Below, one piece after another: positions 26,425 to 34,431 of a stretch of DNA of 44,560 nt; positions within the stretch are counted from its first letter, which is position 1; every line of letters starts with the position of its first letter. Origin of the DNA: an uncultured Lachnoclostridium sp. (lineage in GTDB: Bacteria > Bacillota > Clostridia > Lachnospirales > Lachnospiraceae); NCBI GenBank assembly GCA_948330435.1, contig CAOJBY010000027.1:1-44560 (forward strand), read 5' to 3'. Both the position numbers and the translations under genes were made by a program. The notes beneath the pieces were generated by a model. It did not search any database. It saw only the letters and a program-made list of their open reading frames with translations, and was not told the origin of the DNA.

Positions 26425-27879
26425 TTAGAATTGGAAGTAAACGAATTCATATTCGCCCAACTGTCGGCTATATAAGATTACAAATAGCAGTAAAAAGTAA
26501 ACAGTATATCGAAGAGGCTTTTTTAATGCTCCCATACGTTCCCATACGCTTTTGGTCTGATCCAGATAGTCGTAGATTAATAATACCAGAATACACAGGA
26601 TACAGATGGCGAGAGTCTTTATACCTGAAACTTGTATCATACCGGCACTGCGGAACGCATGGTAGCCGTCTGTCAGATAAGCTACTGGATTTCCGATTCC
26701 CTCCAGCAGGTGTGTCAGTACATAGCATGCTTCGGATATGGTATTGGCCCGAAAGAAAATCCAGGACACACAGACAAACAGGAATGTGAAGCCGATTCGA
26801 AGCCAGCTTCTCTTTTCTTTCTTTGGCGGGAAGATGCGGTTCCATTCCCTCTCCAGTATCTGTCCCAAGCCATGAATCCCTCCCCAAAGGACGTAGGTCC
26901 AGTTGGCTCCATGCCAGAGACCGCTGACCAGAAAGGTAACCATAAGGTTCCATCTGGTCCGCCACACACCTCTTCGGTTGCCGCCTAACGGGATGTATAC
27001 GTAATCACGGAACCAGGTGGATAAGGATATGTGCCAGCGGCTCCAGAATTCCCGGATGGATGCGGAAAAATAAGGACTTTTAAAGTTGGTCATAAGATCA
27101 ATGTCCAAAAGCTCCGCCGTACCTACTGCAATGTCCGAATATCCCGAGAAGTCACAATAGATCTGAAAGGTAAACAGCATAGTTGCCAGAAGTAAGGGAA
27201 AGCCCGTAAAGCTTTCCGCCGCATTGTATACGGTATCCACATAAACGGCCACAGTGTCCGCAATGGCGATTTTTTTAAAGAAGCCCCAGGCAATCATTTT
27301 GGCACCGTGTATCCCCTTGTCTGCGTGAAAGGTATGCTCCCCCTCTATCTGAGGAAGCAGATTTCTGGTACGCTCAATGGGACCAGCCACCAATTGAGGG
27401 AAAAATGCAATGAATGTAGCATATTTTCCCAGATGACGGCAAGCCTTTACTTCACCTCTGTATACATCAATCACATAGCTTAAGGTCTGGAACGTATAAA
27501 AGGAAATGCCAACCGGAAGCATAAGGTTCAATGTGGTCTCATGAACCGGAATCGCTATTTTCTCCAGCAAATCCGTAACGCTTTTGCTTAAAAAATTAAA
27601 ATATTTGAAGAAAAACAGGATGCCAAAGCTGATAAGAAGAGCTGTGGCCATGCACAGCTTCTTCTTTCTCCGGCTTTTTGTCCTCTCCATGAGTAACGCC
27701 GTCCCATAAGATACCAGGGTAGTGGTCAGAATCAGGATCACGTATTTTACATTCCAGCTCATGTAAAAATAATAGCTGGATATAAAGAGTACGCCCCATC
27801 GATATTTTGCCGGAATTAGCCAATAGACGGTAAATACAATGGGCAAAAATACGTAAAAGGCATTGGAATTAAACAGCAT
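26425..27879 (-). CDS. MBOAT O-acyltransferase (AlgI/DltB-like)
   Basis: The 484-residue protein has about ten membrane helices and the AlgI-type sequences LMLPVGISFYTFQTLSYVID, FFPQLVAGPIERTRNLLPQI and FWSRWHISLSTWFRDYVYIP. The catalytic His lies in VSGLWHGANWTYVLWGG. Members transfer acyl groups from the cytoplasm to exported polysaccharide or teichoic acid. Its ATG overlaps the 3' end of icd by 11 bases, and the SGNH-like partner follows. The polymer substrate cannot be deduced. Confidence 0.93.
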   Translation of the reverse strand: MLFNSNAFYVFLPIVFTVYWLIPAKYRWGVLFISSYYFYMSWNVKYVILILTTTLVSYGTALLMERTKSRRKKKLCMATALLISFGILFFFKYFNFLSKSVTDLLEKIAIPVHETTLNLMLPVGISFYTFQTLSYVIDVYRGEVKACRHLGKYATFIAFFPQLVAGPIERTRNLLPQIEGEHTFHADKGIHGAKMIAWGFFKKIAIADTVAVYVDTVYNAAESFTGFPLLLATMLFTFQIYCDFSGYSDIAVGTAELLDIDLMTNFKSPYFSASIREFWSRWHISLSTWFRDYVYIPLGGNRRGVWRTRWNLMVTFLVSGLWHGANWTYVLWGGIHGLGQILEREWNRIFPPKKEKRSWLRIGFTFLFVCVSWIFFRANTISEACYVLTHLLEGIGNPVAYLTDGYHAFRSAGMIQVSGIKTLAICILCILVLLIYDYLDQTKSVWERMGALKKPLRYTVYFLLLFVILYSRQLGEYEFVYFQF

Positions 27880-29086
27880 GTAAAAGTTCCTCTAAGGTAT
27901 TTCGGATTTCTTTGATAAATGCCTCACTGGAAAGTACCGTTGGGTTCTCCAGGGTGGTAATCAGTGCCAGGTCCTTTGTCATTTTCCCGGACTCAATGGT
28001 TTTTAACGAAGCCTCTTCCAACTTATTCGCAAAGTGCATCAGGGCTTCATTTTTATCCAGTTCTCCCCTTTTGTGCAGTGCACCAGACCAGGCAAAGATG
28101 GTTGCCATGGAGTTGGTGGAGGTCTCCTCTCCCTTAAGGTACTTGTAATAATGACGCTGCACCGTGCCGTGAGCCGCTTCGTATTCAAAGTATCCATGGG
28201 GAGATACCAGAACCGAGGTCATCATAGCCAGAGAGCCAAATGCCGTAGCTATAAGATCACTCATAACATCACCGTCATAATTCTTGCAGGCCCAGATGTA
28301 GCCGCCCTCAGACTTGACCACCCGTGCTACTGCGTCATCAATCAGGGTGTAGAAATATTCAATGCCCAGTGCATCGAATTCTTCCTTGTATTCTTTCTCA
28401 AAGATCTCCTGGAACGTATCCTTAAAGTAGTGATCGTACTTCTTGGAAATGGTGTCCTTGGTTGCGAACCACAGATCCTGCTTCTGGGATATGGCGTAGG
28501 AAAAGCAGCTTCTTGCAAAGCTTTCCACGGAGCTTACCAGATTATGCATGCCCTGGGCGATTCCGGCTTCCTTAAAATCGTGTACGGTTTCACGAATCTC
28601 GCTTCCGTCCTCTCCGGTGAATACAAGCTCGCATTTTCCGGGGCCGGGAACCTTGATCTCCGTAGCCTTATATACATCTCCATAGGCATGACGTGCTACG
28701 GTGATGGGCTTCTTCCAGGTCTTTACGTAAGGCTCAATGCCTTTGACGATAATGGGAACACGAAATACGGTTCCGTCTAAGATGGCCCGGATGGTGCCGT
28801 TGGGACTCTTCCACATCTCCTTTAAGTCGTACTCCTCCATGCGGGCGGCATTGGGAGTGATGGTGGCACACTTTACGGCCACGCCGTACTTTTTGGTTGC
28901 CTCAGCGGCTTCCACGGTGATCCGATCATCTGTCTCGTTCCGCTTCTCAAGCCCCAGATCATAGTACTCCGTATTTAAGTCAATGAACGGAAGCAGCAGC
29001 TCTTCCTTGATCATTTTCCAGAGAATTCTTGTCATTTCATCCCCGTCCATCTCTACCAGAGGGGTTGTCATCTTTATCTTGTCCAT
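27869..29086 (-). CDS. icd: NADP-dependent isocitrate dehydrogenase
   Basis: The 405-residue enzyme oxidises isocitrate to 2-oxoglutarate with NADP+. It has the eukaryote-like (type II) pattern MDGDEMTRILWKMIKEELLL, KSPNGTIRAILDGTVFRVPI, and the late AAHGTVQRHYYKYLKGEETS block. In an anaerobe the main role is 2-oxoglutarate for glutamate synthesis. GGAGGA precedes the ATG, with a good promoter further up. Other Krebs-cycle genes are not nearby. Its 3' end overlaps the MBOAT start. Confidence 0.95.
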   Translation of the reverse strand: MDKIKMTTPLVEMDGDEMTRILWKMIKEELLLPFIDLNTEYYDLGLEKRNETDDRITVEAAEATKKYGVAVKCATITPNAARMEEYDLKEMWKSPNGTIRAILDGTVFRVPIIVKGIEPYVKTWKKPITVARHAYGDVYKATEIKVPGPGKCELVFTGEDGSEIRETVHDFKEAGIAQGMHNLVSSVESFARSCFSYAISQKQDLWFATKDTISKKYDHYFKDTFQEIFEKEYKEEFDALGIEYFYTLIDDAVARVVKSEGGYIWACKNYDGDVMSDLIATAFGSLAMMTSVLVSPHGYFEYEAAHGTVQRHYYKYLKGEETSTNSMATIFAWSGALHKRGELDKNEALMHFANKLEEASLKTIESGKMTKDLALITTLENPTVLSSEAFIKEIRNTLEELLHAV

Positions 29087-29133
29087 CGTTTTGTCCTCCT
29101 CAGATCTTCGGCCAAAAGCCGATTCTGTTCCTT

Positions 29134-29162
29134 ATTATAGTCGATTTTTCTCTGGCCTGCAA
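29134..29162 (-). promoter_or_regulatory. Promoter of icd
   Basis: TTGCAG (29157-29162) and TATAAT (29134-29139) with a 17-base spacer lie about 50 bases before icd. A small CGGCTTTTGGCCG hairpin lies between the promoter and the start codon. Confidence 0.65.
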
Positions 29163-29180
29163 GCCGAAATCGATTCCCTT

Positions 29181-30566
29181 TTATCCCTCTGCCTCAAATA
29201 ACTCCTCCAATGTATAAGTTATCACCTGCCTCACATCATCTGCAAAACCCGATCTGGAAAAAAATCCATATTGATAGCAGGACAGCGGACTTTGTTCCAC
29301 CTGGGCAATCTCTCTGTCAACCATTTTCCGATCTATGGGAGTCTTTCGGAATTTTGCTTCATAAAAAGTATATCCTCTGGGGTCCCAGGTGACTATATCA
29401 AATTCCCCGTTTGTTTTTTCCTTGGGGTTGTCATAATAATACTTTCCGATTTTCTCAAAAGGCTCCTTGAGCCGTCCGAGACGGTTCTGCCGGATCAGAT
29501 ACTGCCTGCAGATCTCTTCAAATATTTTCGGCACATACGTTTCCTCAAAATCCGCTTTGATATACCGATCAAAAAACGTCTCCGGCTCCATCACGTTCAT
29601 CTGTGAGGAATACCGAAACACATAGCGATAGTAGAACAGGGACAGGTTATCCGCAATATAGTAACCCGATTTTCTCCTGTTGTGCTCATCATTGATAGGT
29701 GCTTCCTTTCTCACAAGTTCCATCCGGATAAGCTTCTCCAGTACATCCGCCAGTGTCGGCCCGCTGGATACATGGGACTGTGACAGAATATCGCTGTATC
29801 TGGAATACCCCTTGGAAAGTGCATCAAAGACCTCGTTGGCATTTACCATTTTTGCAATCTCTGATCTGAGGTACATAGAAATCTCCGTTTCCAGACGGGC
29901 ACCCGGAGACGCCACCAGTTCTATGATATTCTCTTTCATAGTGAGAGCTGGATCAATCAGTCGGTTATAATAAGGGATTCCACCAAAAACACTGTACAGT
30001 CTCACCTTATCCTCGTTGGAAAAATCCCTGTAAAACAAAGAAGAATCGTAATAATCCATAGGTTTCAGATCTATGGTAAGATCCACTCTGCCATACAGCG
30101 GATTCTGAATCAACAGCAGCGAACGCATGGTGTCCACAAAGGAACCGCAGACGATCAGCTTTAAATGGGAGGTATCCTTATACTGATCTATCAGTGCCTT
30201 AAGAATACTGTCCATTCCCTTCACTGTATCCCGGATATACGAATACTCATCCAGAACAACGATCAGCTTCTCCTTTTCTGCCTGCTGGAACAGAAAGTCA
30301 AGCACTTCCTCCATGCCGGAAAATGCCAGTCTGGGATAGCCGTATTTTTCCGCAATTAACAGAGACAGACTCTCCACATTGTTAAGTTCCGTAGTCTGCC
30401 TGCATTCATAATAAATACTTGGAATATCGGTTTCTCTCAAGCTCTGCTTAATAAGCTCGCTCTTTCCCACCCGCCTTCTGCCGTAAACCAGAGCTGTCAT
30501 CTGATCATTCCGGGCATAAAAACGACTTAAATTTTTTCTTTCCCAGGCTCTTCCATAGAACTTCAT
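29181..30566 (-). CDS. Archaeal-type AAA ATPase with C-terminal DUF234 domain
   Basis: The 461-residue protein begins with GREXER-like FYGRAWERKNLSRFY. It has a Walker A VYGRRRVGKSELIK and a Walker B LIVVLDEYSYI. A winged helix follows (about 250-300, YSDILSQSHVSSGPTLADVL). The C-terminal DUF234 part shows GEFDIVTWDPRGYTFYEAKF, a nuclease-like D...ExK pattern. The family is widespread and mobile in archaea and anaerobes, with unknown function. The promoter lies between two repeats of about 23 bp, suggesting autoregulation. Confidence 0.9.
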   Translation of the reverse strand: MKFYGRAWERKNLSRFYARNDQMTALVYGRRRVGKSELIKQSLRETDIPSIYYECRQTTELNNVESLSLLIAEKYGYPRLAFSGMEEVLDFLFQQAEKEKLIVVLDEYSYIRDTVKGMDSILKALIDQYKDTSHLKLIVCGSFVDTMRSLLLIQNPLYGRVDLTIDLKPMDYYDSSLFYRDFSNEDKVRLYSVFGGIPYYNRLIDPALTMKENIIELVASPGARLETEISMYLRSEIAKMVNANEVFDALSKGYSRYSDILSQSHVSSGPTLADVLEKLIRMELVRKEAPINDEHNRRKSGYYIADNLSLFYYRYVFRYSSQMNVMEPETFFDRYIKADFEETYVPKIFEEICRQYLIRQNRLGRLKEPFEKIGKYYYDNPKEKTNGEFDIVTWDPRGYTFYEAKFRKTPIDRKMVDREIAQVEQSPLSCYQYGFFSRSGFADDVRQVITYTLEELFEAEG

Positions 30567-30588
30567 TTACTCGATCTCCTCCGACTCG
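30566..30588. repeat. Promoter-flanking direct repeat, copy 1 (overlaps the RBS)
   Basis: This 23-base unit reads TTTACTCGATCTCCTCCGAC followed by TCG. It matches copy 2 at 30635-30657 in 20 of 23 positions. Copy 1 contains the GGAGGAGA ribosome binding site and touches the ATG of the ATPase gene. Confidence 0.8.
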
Positions 30589-30602
30589 GTTTATTTCGAC
30601 TT

Positions 30603-30631
30603 ATTATAAATCACTTTTTATTCTTTGTCAA
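30603..30631 (-). promoter_or_regulatory. Consensus promoter of the DUF234 ATPase gene
   Basis: TTGACA (30626-30631) and TATAAT (30603-30608), both perfect, with a 17-base spacer. The pair lies between the two 23-base direct repeats. Confidence 0.85.
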
Positions 30632-30634
30632 GAA

Positions 30635-30657
30635 TTTACTCGATATCAACCGACTCG
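30635..30657. repeat. Promoter-flanking direct repeat, copy 2 (upstream of -35)
   Basis: It reads TTTACTCGATATCAACCGAC followed by TCG and ends three bases from the -35 box, 69 bases from copy 1. The conserved parts are TTTACTCGAT and CCGACTCG. Confidence 0.8.
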
Positions 30658-30678
30658 ACCTGTTCCGAATAAACCATT

Positions 30679-30927
30679 TTAACCGTCATCTCTACCGTCC
30701 TGTGCGGCATCTTCGTATTTTACAGATATGGAGCAGGAAAATGAGTTTCCGATCGATTCTGCAATGACTGTCACATCCATCAGCTCGTCGGATGTGAGCC
30801 ACTTCTTTTTTTCAACACATTCATAGTCTAATAGCGAGATCATGGCATATCCGCCGCCAAAGGTAAGGGCTCCGATTCTGCCAAAGGTTAAAAATAAATC
30901 CGGGATCTGCTTTCTTGGTTTATACAT
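30679..30927 (-). pseudogene. Truncated chromate transporter (ChrA N-terminus)
   Basis: The first 57 residues match the N-terminus of CHR-family chromate transporters: LFLTFGRIGALTFGGGYAMI, then a DELMDVTVIAES ending. The family would continue with helices into a protein of about 190 or more residues. Here the reading frame jumps to an unrelated polar tail (SVKYEDAAQDGRDDG) and stops at residue 82. An RBS GAGGTGAT precedes the ATG. It is a deletion remnant between the ATPase gene and a terminator, and is unlikely to be functional. Confidence 0.8.
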
Positions 30928-31011
30928 GTGATCACCTCAACTCATCTTTTCTATAGGTACTTTGATACCATTATCCTTTTATATCCTCTAAAAATCAAGT
31001 TACAATGAAAA

Positions 31012-31042
31012 AGAACTCTCCGAATATCATTCAGAAAGTTCT
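31012..31042 (-). terminator. Terminator downstream of the BglG-like remnant
   Basis: On the minus strand AGAACTTTCTGAAT pairs with ATTCGGAGAGTTCT (two internal mismatches), a three-base loop, followed by TTTTTC. It terminates whatever gene once preceded it. Confidence 0.75.
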
Positions 31043-31060
31043 CTTCCCACCACTGTCACA

Positions 31061-31363
31061 CTATTTCAGACAATCACCTGCCAATACCACGCAAAGGACT
31101 TCAATCAGCTCCACGCCGTCCTCTTCCATCTCGTCCACCACATCCAGACCGTTTTTCACAATAAAAAGTGGCTTCTGGTTCTTTGCATCATAGGACTTTA
31201 TGATATTATTGTTGATGACCTTTGTGACTTTCATTCCCATCCGCTGCTTCACCAGTAACAATCCAACTGTAATAACTGCGATTATTCCGGCTTGTTCACA
31301 TTTTTCTATCAATTGAACGGACACGGAAAATGTTATTTCGTTTTTTTCACAATTATAGAGCAT
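31061..31363 (-). pseudogene. Possible remnant of a BglG-type antiterminator
   Basis: A 100-residue frame contains MKVTKVINNNIIKSYDAKNQ, which resembles the start of the CAT RNA-binding domain of BglG/LicT antiterminators. The match fades after about 27 residues, where a complete CAT domain would go on. The upstream hydrophobic part and the tail (VLCVVLAGDCLK) do not fit. No other antiterminator or PTS gene is near. I treat it as a decayed fragment; the identification is tentative. Confidence 0.35.
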
Positions 31364-31387
31364 AAATTTTGGTTGAAAAAACGAAGA

Positions 31388-32099
31388 TCAATTCGCCTTT
31401 TCTTTTTGAAACTCAAATCCACATACGATATCGCTCACCCGTTGGTATACCTCTATAAAATCCGGTTTATTCCGTATGCCTTTCATCTTGTTATAGGCTT
31501 CATTAAGCTCCGCCATCCGTGTTTTATATACTTCGAAGTTTCCCAATTCTCTTCCGGTTTCCCGCCATATCTGTTGCAATTCATCCGTATTAATTTTTGT
31601 AACGAAAGACATTATATAAATATCCAGCACATCTTTCATTCTTCTGCATACATTTTCACCTGAAATTGCATATATTTTATCTGACAGCATTTTAGAAAGC
31701 TGGCACCTGTTATAGATACTCCATTGATGTAAGAAATATAATGACTGCAAAATCGATTCTGCCTGACACTTAAATCAATGCTTGCGATTTTCTCTCCCAT
31801 TTCATTGACGATTTTGAAACCAGCAGATTTTCGTTCGCCAAATGTCCTATTAATCTGTCTAAAGATGACTCTACTTTTTGTACCGCATTACGCAATACCC
31901 TTTCCATTTCCTCCATCGTTGGAAATTCTCCAACCCAGTCACCATCAATATCTCTGGTCATTCTCTCTACTTTTGACGGGTTATTTTCTCTGATTACAAC
32001 ATTCAGGATCATTGCCCCTTTAAAGACAATCGGTATACCTGCGTCTGACAGCTCTTCCATTACTCTATACAAAAATTCCATCAAGTCCACATGCATCAC
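31388..32099 (-). pseudogene. AbiEii-type nucleotidyltransferase toxin, broken by two frameshifts
   Basis: The N-terminal piece (31770-32099) has KGAMILNVVIRENNPSKVER and RDIDGDW, the nucleotidyltransferase core of AbiEii/AbiGii toxins. A second frame around 31690-31850 encodes FGERKSAGFKIVNEMGEKIA and SIDLSVRQN. A third frame (31388 to about 31700) encodes KMLSDKIYAISGENVCRRMK and the rest of the family pattern (LDIY). The three pieces join into one family-like protein if frames change near 31845 and 31695, the latter at an AAAA run. The cognate AbiEi-like gene lies directly upstream. The toxin is probably inactive unless the frames are corrected. Confidence 0.75.
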
Positions 32100-32519
32100 C
32101 TACTCTTCATAATACTCTAACGCCCAATCCCGATACTTCTTAAATCTTTCCTGCAAATGCCCCGGCATGTCAAGTCCGTCAAAACTTTCATTGTGTTCCT
32201 CATAATAATTAGCCAGGCTTTCCGTAATGATCTGCTCATCACCATTTTGCTCCAAAAGATCAATAATCGTCTGATTTACCGTGGTACATACCAGTCCATT
32301 TCGCTCTTCACACTCAAGATTCTCCAATGAGGGCACCAGAATTTGTTCCGTTCCTCCTATGTTCTGCTTTTTATCCACAAATATTTGTACTACGTCTCTA
32401 TAACCGCCATTTGTCAGGCCCAAAAAATCCGCCGCCGTATCAAGAGCCAGTACACATTCTACATTAGTCAATAAACTTCTTAACTGATCATTGTATGCCA
32501 TTACAGCCATTTGCGTCAC
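32100..32519 (-). CDS. AbiEi-like antitoxin (type IV system), short form
   Basis: The 139-residue product is cut short compared with AbiEi antitoxins of about 190 residues, lacking a clear N-terminal winged helix. What remains fits the C-terminal part: LVCTTVNQTIIDLLEQNGDE and the helical ESLANYYEEH region. In the type IV system the antitoxin reverses the toxin's effect and represses the operon. Its stop touches the toxin start (GTG 32099). A start within the frame at MAYNDQLR is equally possible. It may be a 5'-truncated gene. Confidence 0.6.
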   Translation of the reverse strand: MTQMAVMAYNDQLRSLLTNVECVLALDTAADFLGLTNGGYRDVVQIFVDKKQNIGGTEQILVPSLENLECEERNGLVCTTVNQTIIDLLEQNGDEQIITESLANYYEEHNESFDGLDMPGHLQERFKKYRDWALEYYEE

Positions 32520-32657
32520 ATCCTGTCTTTTCTGCTAATCTGGCACTATTATATCATTGGATCTTAATCTTTTCTAGTTCTAAATGGACTGATTTGCCTT
32601 ATTCTGGCAGACCATCCCTCATACAAAGTATTCCCCAACACGATCATTTCAAGCTTA

Positions 32658-32858
32658 TCATTTACTCGCAAAATGTTTCATCATGTCTTTCAAATCTTCA
32701 CTGAAATCTTCCAGATCATCTAACGTAATTGCCTCTTCATTCAGCAGTGACAACATAATGTAAAATTGGTTTGATCTACTCATTTTACACTGCACACCAC
32801 AGTCTTTCTTATCCTCTCGAATCCGCTTCTTTGTAACCAAAGAAAGAGCCATCTGCAT
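32658..32858 (-). CDS. Small acidic protein, unknown
   Basis: A 66-residue frame with a helical, acidic C-terminal half (LNEEAITLDDLEDFSEDLKD). A homologue was not recognised. It may be a real small gene or the 3' end of an eroded one; the N-terminus is not well supported by an RBS. It lies between the AbiE pair and a gene-free stretch. Confidence 0.35.
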   Translation of the reverse strand: MQMALSLVTKKRIREDKKDCGVQCKMSRSNQFYIMLSLLNEEAITLDDLEDFSEDLKDMMKHFASK

Positions 32859-33482
32859 AAGCAGATAACCCTTTTTCTCAACATATTATAAGCTTTATAA
32901 TCTCTTCCTTAGGAATAATATCATAGGAAACACAATTAATAGGAATAATCCACTTACACTTACCAGTAAACTTCTTTTTACAGTCTAACGGTTTAATCAG
33001 TCAAAAGCAGTCATTTAAAACCGCCCTAAAAGCTGAAAACTCTTGTACAGATCCAATGCTCCATAGCCCTCCCATGTCAAGCCTTTGCCATGAATTTTTT
33101 TCACTTTTTTTATACCAAAAGTCCGCAAAACCGCATAACTTCGTCAGGCTGATGGGAGATAACTGTTAAGTATCATGGAAATTGATGGTAAATTATTGTT
33201 ATGTGATTTTATTCAGAAAAGACGAGGATTCTTCTCTGGATTTCAAACTATCTTATAACATTTTTCTATGCAATACACTCTTGATATTCCATACTCTCCA
33301 TAATATGGTATGGATTTACCCGCTTTCCCTGCAGTTCAAATATACATCTGCGTGCTTTATAAGCTCCTGCTATTGTCAGAAACCTTTAAGGCCGTATCTG
33401 GTAACAACTATCGCAGTAAAATGCCAGTCCCATAAATCAAAATTTACAATTTTTGAGTTCAGATAATATATGACTCTTATTA
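32859..33482. other. Stretch with no confident gene, gene remnants only
   Basis: On the minus strand around 33003-33125 a short open frame ends HGKGLTWEGYGALDLYKSFQ... with a stop, which reads like the end of an eroded protein. Another short frame (about 32890-32990) includes CKWIIPINCVSYDIIPKEEI. No family was recognised for either. The 46-bp direct repeat (33363-33408) lies within it. I see no complete gene. Confidence 0.5.
33363..33408. repeat. 46-bp direct repeat, left copy (candidate att site)
   Basis: Begins GCTCCTGCTATTGTCAGAAA and ends CGTATCTGGTAACAAC. It matches 41418-41463 at 45 of 46 positions (G at 33390, A at 41445). It bounds 8,055 bp that hold the recombinase element. Confidence 0.8.
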
Positions 33483-34283
33483 TTAGTCGATAAAGTATTC
33501 CTCATATAATTTATTTCGATACAGTTTATCTTGTGTGACTCTGATCACATCCTGTGACCGCTTATCTTCCATTAATCGTGCAATCAGTTGAGAAAGCCTG
33601 TCTTCCCCTTTTTCAACACCTTTTTCAACATTGATCTGATCTCTCATCAGCAGCGTCATATACTCGTGCCTCCATTCCCGATTCTGTTTCGCTTCTTTTA
33701 CAGCTTCATCAAGTTCCTGAACAAAAGTATCATTGGTTGCTTTTCCGGCAGCGTAGTCTAAAAATGCTTTCAATTCTTTGCTGACATCATCCTTGTCACT
33801 GTCTGCGTTCAGGAAAATTTTTGCGGTTTCATCCCCCATGGAAATGCTGGAATCCTCTTTACAGAGATTCTCAAAGGTATAAATATGCCGTCCATGTCCG
33901 AAAATGTCTTCCAAACAGATAAAGATAATAAAACTGCGGTTCAATGTTAGATAGGTCTGCCCTTTATCAATCAGCTGCAAATCTATTAAACTCTGATAGT
34001 ACCTGCTCCTTTTCGGGAGTTCCCTGGTGTCACTGGCCTGCATTTCGATATTGTATACAATATTTTTATTATCTCTTACATAGACATCGAGGCGGATGCT
34101 TTTGGCATCGGCATCTGGTTTGATTGCTTTCTGTAATTCCGGATATTCAATATGGTCTATTTTTAAATCAGGAAGAATTCTTTACAGTAATTCCTGGCAC
34201 AACCTGGGATTCTGCATGACTTTTCCAAACAGAAAGTCATTTGATATACCCAAGTCTTCCCAATTTGTATGGCTGGCTCCCAT
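33483..34283 (-). pseudogene. Rpn/PD-(D/E)XK transposase-nuclease with internal stop
   Basis: Read from ATG 34283 the frame gives MGASHTNWEDLGISNDFLFG, then an in-frame TAA at 34182-34184 in the context CQELL-stop-RILPDLKID. It then continues in frame through SIRLDVYVRDNKNIVYNIEM, the D...E nuclease core of Rpn-type proteins, to 33483. Rpn proteins are RecA-independent recombination-promoting nucleases, often highly variable. Only one nonsense codon disrupts it. A 186-residue product could start at an internal codon but would lack the catalytic N-terminus. Confidence 0.85.
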
Positions 34284-34326
34284 CCATTTATCATCTCCTT
34301 TTTTTAATTTTATCATGCTTTTCGTC

Positions 34327-34389
34327 CTAATTCAATTGGAACTTCGGGGCCATGAACTGCGTGATTCGTTCAAGGGTCTCTTCACTCAT
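34327..34389 (-). pseudogene. Remnant of a PemK/MazF toxin C-terminus
   Basis: The frame MSEETLERITQFMAPKFQLN followed by a stop shares SEETLERITQ with the C-terminus of the intact PemK at 40002-40367. The shared DNA is a 32-bp identical repeat (34357-34388). Upstream the frame continues a few codons (MHCYAIS) before it decays. Confidence 0.75.
34357..34388. repeat. 32-bp direct repeat, left copy (within pemK remnant)
   Basis: CTGCGTGATTCGTTCAAGGG then TCTCTTCACTCA, identical to 40044-40075. The repeats enclose the three recombinase genes, DUF6870-like gene and the end of pemK. Confidence 0.85.
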
Positions 34390-34431
34390 GCTGATTGCAT
34401 AGCAATGCATAAGATTACGGTATTAACTGTT

